Of a stretch of 15,751 nt of DNA, positions 6,746 through 12,790 are shown one piece after another. A program made the position numbers and the translations under genes. Source of the stretch: Parafilimonas sp. (GTDB lineage Bacteria; Bacteroidota; Bacteroidia; Chitinophagales; Chitinophagaceae). How positions within the stretch are numbered: position 1 is the stretch's first letter; every line of letters begins with the position of its first letter. The notes under the pieces were generated by a model. It was not told the DNA's origin. It made no database searches and saw only the letters and a list, made by a program, of their open reading frames with translations. The stretch is from the NCBI GenBank assembly GCA_025927795.1, contig JAICKT010000049.1, positions 1 to 15,751 on the forward strand. The letters run 5' to 3'.

Positions 6746-7198
6746 TCAGTTAGTGTTTCCATTTAAATTATCATAAACTTTTTGTAACACCGTTTTTACA
6801 ATTTCAATGTCTTCTTTTTTTACACCATTCAATGCCTCATTCATTGTTTGATTGGCAAGCGTTAATGTAGTTTCCTGTAAAGCACGCCCGGCATCAGTTA
6901 AACAAACAAGATTTATGCGTTTGTCATTTTTGTGTGATGATCTTTTTAAAAGTTTTTGCTTTTCTAAATTATCAATCAGCCTTGTAATGCTTGGCTTATC
7001 GCGATAAGTACGATTGCACAATTCCTGCTGACTTAAACAATCTTCTTTCCATAAATGATATAAAACCGTCCATTGTTCAATCGTTATTTCAAGACCGGCG
7101 TTGCGAAAATTTTTTTGCAAACTGCGGGCAACAGCCATACTTGCCATTCCATTTATAACGCTGTATAATTCTCCTCTTTTAAACTGGTTAACCGACAT
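6746..7198 (-). CDS. MarR-family transcriptional regulator
   Basis: A 150-residue protein from ATG 7198. It has the MarR winged-helix pattern: TIEQWTVLYHLW, then CLSQQELCNRTYRDKPSITRLIDNLEKQKLLKR, and the wing HKNDKRINLVCLTDAG with the conserved D-x-R-type residues. The flanking N- and C-terminal helices form the dimer interface. An in-frame ATG at 7243 would add 15 residues, but the candidate -7 element and a 20-bp inverted repeat lie in that stretch, so the shorter form is preferred. It is co-directional with the acyl-CoA dehydrogenase 24 bp downstream and divergent from the hydrolase/glycosyltransferase pair. Local repression of its own operon, and perhaps of the divergent one, is expected. 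The ligand is unknown. Confidence 0.88.
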   Translation of the reverse strand: MSVNQFKRGELYSVINGMASMAVARSLQKNFRNAGLEITIEQWTVLYHLWKEDCLSQQELCNRTYRDKPSITRLIDNLEKQKLLKRSSHKNDKRINLVCLTDAGRALQETTLTLANQTMNEALNGVKKEDIEIVKTVLQKVYDNLNGNTN

Positions 7199-7218
7199 AT
7201 AGTTGTTTATGCAACTAT
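7199..7218. promoter_or_regulatory. 20-bp inverted repeat, candidate MarR operator
   Basis: ATAGTTG (7199-7205) and CAACTAT (7212-7218) are perfect inverted copies around a 6-bp spacer, directly abutting the ATG at 7198. Size and symmetry suit a MarR dimer. It sits a few bases downstream of the candidate -7 element, across the predicted transcription start, an autorepression position. Assignment to this MarR is inference. Confidence 0.55.
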
Positions 7219-7221
7219 TTT

Positions 7222-7229
7222 CAAAATTA
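7222..7229 (-). promoter_or_regulatory. Candidate -7 element for the marR operon
   Basis: On the minus strand TAATTTTG (7229-7222) matches TAnnTTTG. At the -33 position there is only CTGG (7251-7248) in place of a clean TTG. The implied start of transcription, near 7217, supports translation from 7198 and not 7243. Confidence 0.35.
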
Positions 7230-7278
7230 TATATCTTTATCATACTGCCAGCTTTTAAAGAAAAATTTTTGTGTTAAG

Positions 7279-8076
7279 ATGCCGCAGCATAAACTAAATT
7301 TTAAAAACTCTATTATAAACTATTATAAGTATGGTAATGGCAGCAAAGTTTTATTTTGTTTGCATGGATATGGTGAAGACGGCACTTCATTTTTTTTTCT
7401 TGAAAAAGACATTGGAAATGATTATACATTATATGCAATAGATTTTCCCTTTCATGGCAAAACAGAATGGAATGAAAAGGAATCGTTTTCAGCAAGGGAT
7501 TTTTTAAACATTCTTAATTTAATAAACACCGCACAAAATAATTTTTCTGTTTTAGCATATAGTATGGGTGGTAGAGTCGCCTTGCATCTTCTGCATTACA
7601 TTCCCCAAAAAGTTGAGCGTGCTGTTTTAATTGCACCAGATGGATTACATGAAAATTTTTGGTATTTTTTATCAACACAAACAAAACCCGGTAATAAATT
7701 ATTTGCATATACGATGAAAAAACCTCAGTTGTTTTTTTCTGTTTTGAATGCTGCAGGTAAAACAAATATTATAAATAAGAGTATAGTAAAATTTGTACAT
7801 TATTTTTTAGATGATGAAAATGAAAGAACACTCTTATATAAACGCTGGACAGCCATGCGGGCCTTTAAGCCAAACCTTATTGCTGTTAAAAAAAAATGCG
7901 ACGAAAAAAATATTCGTTTACATTTTTTATTTGGCAGTTTCGACAGAATTATTTTAAGTAAGCGTGCTGCTGTTTTTAAACGATCAAAAAATATACATAT
8001 TTCAATTATTGAAGCAGGGCACCAATTACTCAAAGAAAAATATGCATCTTATATAGTGCCTTTGCTGAATAACTAA
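7279..8076 (+). CDS. Alpha/beta-fold hydrolase
   Basis: A 265-residue alpha/beta hydrolase with no signal peptide, so cytoplasmic. The oxyanion-hole motif is HGYGED (29-34), and DFPFHGKT (55-62) matches the usual strand/loop before the nucleophile. The nucleophile elbow is AYSMGGR, with Ser95 and Ala in place of the first Gly of GxSxG. Asp222 (FGSFDRI) and His248 (EAGHQLL) complete the triad. A cap region of about 75 residues lies between the two halves. The substrate cannot be told; carboxylesterase, thioesterase or lipase-like activity are all possible. It begins 80 bp from the divergent MarR start and is followed after 18 bp by a glycosyltransferase, so these two form an operon. No clear promoter match was found. 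Confidence 0.85.
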   Translation: MPQHKLNFKNSIINYYKYGNGSKVLFCLHGYGEDGTSFFFLEKDIGNDYTLYAIDFPFHGKTEWNEKESFSARDFLNILNLINTAQNNFSVLAYSMGGRVALHLLHYIPQKVERAVLIAPDGLHENFWYFLSTQTKPGNKLFAYTMKKPQLFFSVLNAAGKTNIINKSIVKFVHYFLDDENERTLLYKRWTAMRAFKPNLIAVKKKCDEKNIRLHFLFGSFDRIILSKRAAVFKRSKNIHISIIEAGHQLLKEKYASYIVPLLNN

Positions 8077-8094
8077 ATCTGTCTTTCTTTGCTT

Positions 8095-9246
8095 ATGCCG
8101 GTTATAACTTATTTTATTTATGTAACTGCCGTTTTGCTTTGTATTTATCTTTTGCTTATTAATCTTTATTTCTTTTGGTTTAGTAAATTAAAACCATTTC
8201 ATCCACCTGCAGATATTAAGCCGGCAACGCGTTTTTCAATAATTATTCCGGCGAGAAATGAAGCAGTGAATATTGAGACTTGTATCCGATCAATTCAAAG
8301 AAATAATTATCTGCAGAATTTATTTGAAATAATTGTTGTGGATGATTTTTCAACAGATTCAACACCTGATATTGTTGAAAATATCGCAAAAGAATTTTTA
8401 AATATAAAGCTGATAAAACTTGATGGTCTCATCAATCAGAATATCAATTCATATAAAAAACGTGCAATAGAAATTGCCATTGCACAAAGTAGTTTCGAAT
8501 GGATTATTACAACTGATGCAGATTGTATTTTGCCCACACAATTGCTTGCTTTATACGATGCATTTATTCAATCGCATGAAACGGTTTTTGTAGCAGCGCC
8601 GGTAATGTTTAACTGCGATAATTCTTTTCTATCAGTTTTTCAATGCCTTGATTTTATAAGTCTGCAGGGAATAACGGCTGCATCTGTTTCTGCAGGCTTT
8701 CATACTATGTGTAATGGTGCAAACCTTGCATATAGCAAAAACGTTTTTTATGAAGTAGGCGGATTTAAAAATGCAGATCATATTGCCAGCGGCGATGATA
8801 TGCTGCTCATGCATAAAATAAAAATAAAATATCCATCTTCTATTGGTTATTTGTTTAATCAAAATGCAATTGTAACAACAGCGCCAATGCCTGATTGGAA
8901 AAGCTTTTTTAATCAGCGCATACGTTGGGCAAGCAAAGCAACAAGCTATAAAGACAAACGAATTTTTATTGTATTACTGCTGGTTTATCTCACCAACCTT
9001 TTCCTTTGCATTTTATTTGTACTTGGTTTTTTTTATCTGAAAGCATTTTACTTTCTGTTGGTGTTTGTTTTAACTAAAGCATTGTTTGAATTGCCATTTA
9101 TGTATCGCGTGGCGAAATTTTATTCCTTGCAAAAAATAATGATTTGGTTTGTGCTGATGCAGCCTTTTCACATTGCTTACACAATTATTTCTGGTTGGTT
9201 AGGAAAGTTTGGAACATATAAATGGAAAGGAAGAAAGGTGAAGTAA
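8095..9246 (+). CDS. Membrane glycosyltransferase, family GT2
   Basis: A 383-residue processive-type GT2 enzyme from ATG 8095 (a TTG two codons upstream is less likely). One N-terminal membrane span (4-29) precedes the cytoplasmic GT-A domain. That domain shows FSIIIPARNEAVNIE (47-61), VVDDFSTDST (81-90), the TDAD metal site (140-143), the SGDD motif (232-235) and QRIRW (274-278), the Q/RxxRW motif of the cellulose synthase and ceramide glucosyltransferase-like branch. Three hydrophobic spans follow (about 290-312, 314-332, 346-366). It should transfer a sugar from a nucleotide donor onto a lipid or growing glycan at the inner membrane; donor and acceptor are unknown. Being paired with an alpha/beta hydrolase suggests modification of a lipid-linked product (inference). 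Confidence 0.9.
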   Translation: MPVITYFIYVTAVLLCIYLLLINLYFFWFSKLKPFHPPADIKPATRFSIIIPARNEAVNIETCIRSIQRNNYLQNLFEIIVVDDFSTDSTPDIVENIAKEFLNIKLIKLDGLINQNINSYKKRAIEIAIAQSSFEWIITTDADCILPTQLLALYDAFIQSHETVFVAAPVMFNCDNSFLSVFQCLDFISLQGITAASVSAGFHTMCNGANLAYSKNVFYEVGGFKNADHIASGDDMLLMHKIKIKYPSSIGYLFNQNAIVTTAPMPDWKSFFNQRIRWASKATSYKDKRIFIVLLLVYLTNLFLCILFVLGFFYLKAFYFLLVFVLTKALFELPFMYRVAKFYSLQKIMIWFVLMQPFHIAYTIISGWLGKFGTYKWKGRKVK

Positions 9247-9264
9247 AGCCAGTAAGTCATTAAC

Positions 9265-9285
9265 AAAACACAAAACATAAAACAT
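9265..9285 (+). repeat. Three tandem AAAACAy heptamers before the TetR gene
   Basis: AAAACAC, AAAACAT and AAAACAT follow each other without gaps (9265-9285), upstream of the candidate -7 element of the TetR gene. They could be an A-tract UP-like element or chance low complexity. Confidence 0.35.
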
Positions 9286-9291
9286 AGAACT

Positions 9292-9299
9292 TAACTTTG
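9292..9299 (+). promoter_or_regulatory. Candidate -7 element for the tetR-paaE operon
   Basis: TAACTTTG matches TAnnTTTG and ends 4 bp before the ATG at 9304, again implying a very short or absent leader. No TTG lies at the expected -33 distance, where only A/C-rich repeats are seen. Confidence 0.4.
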
Positions 9300-9303
9300 C
9301 AAC

Positions 9304-9894
9304 ATGGCAAGAATAAGAACAGCAAAAGATGTTTCGCGCAAAGAAGTTATATTAAAAGCTGCAGCCGCACTTTTCCGTGAAAAAGGTTACAAAGCAGCCA
9401 GCATGCGCGACCTTGCCGAACGTGTTGGTGTTGAAGCAGCGAGCTTGTATAATCATATTCGATCTAAATCAGAATTGCTTCATGATATTTGTTTTGATGT
9501 TGCCAATATTTTCGGAGAGTATATAAACCAGGTAGAAACATCAGATAAAAAGCCGATAGAAAAGCTTGAAATTTTATTGCGGTTTCATATACAGCAAATG
9601 ATTAAAAATTTTCAGGAAGTATATGTCAGCGATCGTGAATGGCGTTATCTTGAAAACCCTTATCTCTCCAATTTTCAGAGTCAGCGCCGCAATTACCGCA
9701 GACGTTTTGCCGCTATAATCGAACAGGGAATTGAAAGCGGCGATATAAATAGAATTGATGCCTCAACAGCAGTACTTATTGTATTACACGCTGTAAGCGG
9801 CATTGAAAGCTGGCACAGAAGCACACACAAAATAAGCGGCGAGGAACTGGAAGAAAATATGATTACCATTTTAATTGATGGGTTAAAAAAATAA
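9304..9894 (+). CDS. TetR-family transcriptional regulator
   Basis: A 196-residue regulator. Residues 10-58 form the TetR DNA-binding domain: VILKAAAALFREKGYKAASMRDLAERVGVEAASLYNHI, with recognition helix AASLYNHI and the following SKSELLHDI. The C-terminal part (about 70-196) is the helical ligand-binding and dimer domain, including REWRYLENPYLSNFQSQRRNYRRRF and ending ITILIDGLKK. It is 17 bp upstream of a PaaE-like reductase on the same strand. TetR genes beside phenylacetate genes are often PaaR-type repressors responding to phenylacetyl-CoA, which makes that role plausible here. A broader acyl-CoA-responsive regulator is the alternative, since similar proteins control fatty-acid genes. 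The start is fixed by the helix-turn-helix position. Confidence 0.9.
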   Translation: MARIRTAKDVSRKEVILKAAAALFREKGYKAASMRDLAERVGVEAASLYNHIRSKSELLHDICFDVANIFGEYINQVETSDKKPIEKLEILLRFHIQQMIKNFQEVYVSDREWRYLENPYLSNFQSQRRNYRRRFAAIIEQGIESGDINRIDASTAVLIVLHAVSGIESWHRSTHKISGEELEENMITILIDGLKK

Positions 9895-9911
9895 TTGCAG
9901 AATAGATTTTC

Positions 9912-10982
9912 ATGTCAACACATTTTGAAAAAGTGCGTGTTAAAGAAGTGAGGAAAGAAACAGAAGAATGTGTTTCCATTTTATTTGATATTCCTGAAAA
10001 TCTTCAACAAAGTTTTGCCTATCTGCCCGGGCAGCATATAACTATACGAACGGAAATTAACCATGAACCAATAAGACGCTCTTATTCTCTATGCAGTTCA
10101 CCTGTGCATAATGAATGGCGTATTGCTGTAAAAAAAGTTGAGGGCGGAATTTTTTCTGCGTTTGCCAATCATCAAATAAAAGCGGGCGACATGGTTGAAT
10201 TGCTTCCGCCACTTGGCAGCTTTGTATTACAACATACTGAAGATGCAAAAGGATATATTTGTTTTGCTGCAGGCAGCGGCATCACACCTATATTATCAAT
10301 TATAAAAACCGGCTTGGCAAAACAACCGCACAGCAGATTTACACTTATTTATGGCAACAGAACTACACAATCAATAATATTTAAAGAAGAGATTGAGGCG
10401 CTGAAGAATAAATACATGGATCGTTTTGAAATAATTTATATTTTAAGTCGCGAACAAACAGAAGCGCCGGTTAATGAAGGCAGGATTGATGCAAAAAAAT
10501 GTGAACAGATTTTTACACATATTACACAGCTTACAGCAGATGCATTTTTTATTTGCGGACCGGAAGAAATGATATTCACTATAAGAAACTGGCTTGTATC
10601 AAAAGATATAGAACAAAAGAAAATTCATTTTGAATTATTTAATACTTCAACTGTAAATACAAAACAAAAAACGCAACAACCGCTGCAAACAAATGCTGCA
10701 GTATCGCACATTACGGTAAAGTTAGATGGCAGAAATTTTCAATTTGATTTACCTTTTAATAACAAAAGTATTCTTGATGCTGCTTTAAGCACTGGCGCTG
10801 ATTTGCCATATGCCTGCAAAGGAGGTGTTTGCACAACTTGTAAAGCAAAACTTTTACAAGGCAAAGTTGAGATGGACGTAAACTACGGTCTGGAGCCTGA
10901 AGAAGTTGAAGCAGGATTTATTTTAACTTGTCAAAGCCATCCGCTAACCGAAAATGTAGTAGTAGATTTTGATGTAAAATAA
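9912..10982 (+). CDS. paaE: PaaE-type ferredoxin reductase (phenylacetyl-CoA epoxidase subunit E-like)
   Basis: A 356-residue electron-transfer protein with three domains in PaaE order. The FAD domain has RRSYSLCSSP (55-64); the NAD(P)H domain has AAGSGITPI (119-127) and CGPEEM (215-220). A C-terminal plant-type [2Fe-2S] ferredoxin domain follows, with ligands Cys302, Cys307, Cys310 (ACKGGVCTTC) and Cys340 (ILTCQSHP). The segment GKVEMDVNYGLEPEEVEAGFILT closely matches PaaE proteins. In the classical pathway it passes electrons from NADPH to the PaaA di-iron oxygenase, which epoxidises phenylacetyl-CoA. It follows the TetR gene by 17 bp. No paaA, B, C or D follows, so either the oxygenase is encoded elsewhere or this reductase serves another di-iron enzyme. 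Confidence 0.88.
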   Translation: MSTHFEKVRVKEVRKETEECVSILFDIPENLQQSFAYLPGQHITIRTEINHEPIRRSYSLCSSPVHNEWRIAVKKVEGGIFSAFANHQIKAGDMVELLPPLGSFVLQHTEDAKGYICFAAGSGITPILSIIKTGLAKQPHSRFTLIYGNRTTQSIIFKEEIEALKNKYMDRFEIIYILSREQTEAPVNEGRIDAKKCEQIFTHITQLTADAFFICGPEEMIFTIRNWLVSKDIEQKKIHFELFNTSTVNTKQKTQQPLQTNAAVSHITVKLDGRNFQFDLPFNNKSILDAALSTGADLPYACKGGVCTTCKAKLLQGKVEMDVNYGLEPEEVEAGFILTCQSHPLTENVVVDFDVK

Positions 10983-11131
10983 TTTCCTGCATCGCATTCA
11001 GCCTGCGTTTAGTTTAAAATTTTTATTAATGCGGTTTTTCTATATCCGCAAAAGATAATAGTTTAATAACGGGATTATATTAATTGGTTATGTAGTTAAT
11101 TTCGTTTATCCAGTATTCAGAAAGACTATTC

Positions 11132-11272
11132 ATGAAAGCATTGACTGTATTGATTTCTTCCTGTTTTTTTATTTCATTTTTTTTCGGGCATTTAAAAAAA
11201 GAAACTTTTTCGCTTTATGCAGTTTTATTACTGTGCACTTATAAACCTGTAAGTAAACTAAGCACTGTATGA
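11132..11272 (+). CDS. 46-residue hydrophobic peptide, ATGA-coupled to the next gene
   Basis: A short open frame that ends in the sequence ATGA, whose ATG starts the next gene, the classic sign of translational coupling. The peptide starts MKALTVLISSCFFISFFFGH, has a second hydrophobic patch (SLYAVLLLC) and a basic tail (YKPVSKLSTV), so it could be a small membrane peptide or have a signal-peptide-like N-terminus. An AGAAAG stretch 7 bp before the ATG could be a weak ribosome binding site. I do not recognise it. It may instead be a leader frame for the next gene. Codon bias is hard to judge at this length. Confidence 0.4.
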   Translation: MKALTVLISSCFFISFFFGHLKKETFSLYAVLLLCTYKPVSKLSTV

Positions 11273-11865
11273 ACGAAAGCTTCCCCAAAAAAATCAATAT
11301 TTTTATTTCAGTTGATGTACAAACTATCAGTACATACTTTAATGCACATGATCCTGCGCCACTTTATAAAAGACAATTAAGCCACCAGTTTGAACAATAT
11401 ATTTTAAACAGCATTACACATGCCAAGCGCTTTTCAATTATATTTTATAAACTAAAATGTTCTAACGATATAGAAAGACAATACACGCAACCTTTAATGT
11501 ATGCGATTAAAAGACACTTCACTGAAAAAAAAGCTTTGCGCGAAGCTGAATTCAGGCGGTTTAAAAAAAGAAGTTTTATGTTGTTAGCAATGAGTTTAAT
11601 AGTTATTGTTCTTTGTCATGGCGTGTTTCCATTGTTTTTAAACTCAAACAGCCAGATTCAAACAATAATATTAACAAGCTCGGATATTTTTAGCTGGGTG
11701 ATTTTATGGAAACCGATTGACAAACTCATTTTCGACTGGAATCCACATTTAAAAGATATTTCCATATTACATAAGCTTTCTACTGCAGAGGTAATGATAA
11801 TTAATACTGCAAAAGAAAGTGAGAAAAAGGAATCAGTAATGTTTGCGGTGCAACAAGTGGTTTAA
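11269..11865 (+). CDS. Two-span membrane protein of unknown function
   Basis: A 198-residue protein I cannot name. The N-terminal ~100 residues are soluble, with a conspicuous polar motif FNAHDPAPLYKRQLSHQFEQYI (about 24-45) and a strongly basic stretch before the membrane (REAEFRRFKKRS). Two hydrophobic segments follow (about 104-122 and 132-152), separated by a short polar loop, then SWVILWKPIDKLIFDWNPHLKDI and a helical tail. The positive-inside pattern puts both ends in the cytoplasm. The highly patterned motifs suggest a real conserved family and not a spurious frame. Its start overlaps the small upstream frame by ATGA, and it is followed after 10 bp by a receiver-domain protein, so the three are probably one transcript and perhaps one signalling unit. 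Confidence 0.75.
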   Translation: MNESFPKKINIFISVDVQTISTYFNAHDPAPLYKRQLSHQFEQYILNSITHAKRFSIIFYKLKCSNDIERQYTQPLMYAIKRHFTEKKALREAEFRRFKKRSFMLLAMSLIVIVLCHGVFPLFLNSNSQIQTIILTSSDIFSWVILWKPIDKLIFDWNPHLKDISILHKLSTAEVMIINTAKESEKKESVMFAVQQVV

Positions 11866-11875
11866 ATTATAAATA

Positions 11876-12784
11876 ATGCTACAAATTTTTTATATAAACA
11901 TAATTTCAAAATTGCTGGCGATTTCGGCTGATATGCTGCTTGAAATAATCTTGCCTTTAACCATACTTTTAATTGTATCAATATTTATGTGGCGATATAT
12001 AAGAAAGCAAAAGGAAAAAATTGCGGAAACCACAAGCAGAAATTTAGAGCTTAATGAATTGTTTAAAGAATCAGTTGCATCCAATAAAGAAATATTAGAC
12101 GAACTAACTGCTGCAAAACAAAAAAACAAAAACTTAATTATTAAAACAAGCCGGGAAATAAATACTAACGTAAATGGAATTTTAGGAATGGCAAATCTTT
12201 TAAAAGATTCTGATTTGAATAATGAGCAGATTAAAAATACAAATGCAATAATTAAATCTGGCGAAAAGCTATTGCAAAACACAAAATTAATTTTTGATGG
12301 TGATGCTAATCCAAATAAAATTCCGACAAATAATATCAATATGAATGATCAATCTTTAAATAATAAACCTCAGCACGCTGTTTCACCTGATTTTGCAAAT
12401 GAATTTCCGATTAAAATTTTGGTGGCAGAGGATGATTTAATCAACCAGCATCTTGCTGTAAAAATGCTGAATAAGCTGGGCTACAAACCGGATATTGTTT
12501 CAAATGGTAAAGAAGCTTTGGAAATAGTAGGCGATAAACAGTATGATGTTATTTTAATGGATGGCTTAATGCCCGAAATGGATGGTTTTGAAGCAACAAA
12601 AATGATAAGGCTTTGTCTTGAAGCCCAACCTGTAATCATTGCACTTACAGCAAGTACTATGTATGGTGATAAAGAAAAATGTTTGCAGGCAGGTATGGAT
12701 GATTATTTAAGCAAGCCTATTGATTTAAATCATCTTGCAGCAATAATTGAAAAATGGGCAATGAAAAAGAAAGTGGTTGTATAA
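11876..12784 (+). CDS. Membrane-anchored degenerate histidine kinase-receiver protein
   Basis: A 302-residue protein. One membrane span (about 20-39) leads into a charged coiled coil (40-88). Residues 91-140 follow a HisKA dimerisation domain almost exactly: SREINTNVNGILGMANLL lines up with the usual SHEIRTPLNGILGMAxLL, but the phosphoacceptor His is Arg93 and the Pro is Asn98. No ATP-binding domain (N, G1, G2 boxes) follows. An Asn-rich linker (about 145-175) joins directly to a full receiver domain with acidic Glu185/Asp186/Asp187, phosphoacceptor Asp229 (LMDGLMPEMDG), Thr258 and Lys280 (SKP). So it cannot autophosphorylate, but it could be phosphorylated by another kinase or phosphotransfer protein and may signal through its dimer. 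It starts 10 bp after the two-span membrane protein. The alternative, a recent decay product of a hybrid kinase, is less likely as the frame is clean. Confidence 0.85.
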   Translation: MLQIFYINIISKLLAISADMLLEIILPLTILLIVSIFMWRYIRKQKEKIAETTSRNLELNELFKESVASNKEILDELTAAKQKNKNLIIKTSREINTNVNGILGMANLLKDSDLNNEQIKNTNAIIKSGEKLLQNTKLIFDGDANPNKIPTNNINMNDQSLNNKPQHAVSPDFANEFPIKILVAEDDLINQHLAVKMLNKLGYKPDIVSNGKEALEIVGDKQYDVILMDGLMPEMDGFEATKMIRLCLEAQPVIIALTASTMYGDKEKCLQAGMDDYLSKPIDLNHLAAIIEKWAMKKKVVV

Positions 12785-12790
12785 AAATCT

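Noticed and set aside
11030..11050. TGCGG/CCGCA stem downstream of paaE as a terminator
   Set aside because: Only 5 bp with an 11-base loop and no T-run; too weak to call.
11890..12339. 149-codon minus-strand frame opposite the degenerate kinase-receiver gene
   Set aside because: The plus-strand frame has clear receiver and HisKA-like motifs. The antisense frame is Phe/Ser-rich shadow sequence.
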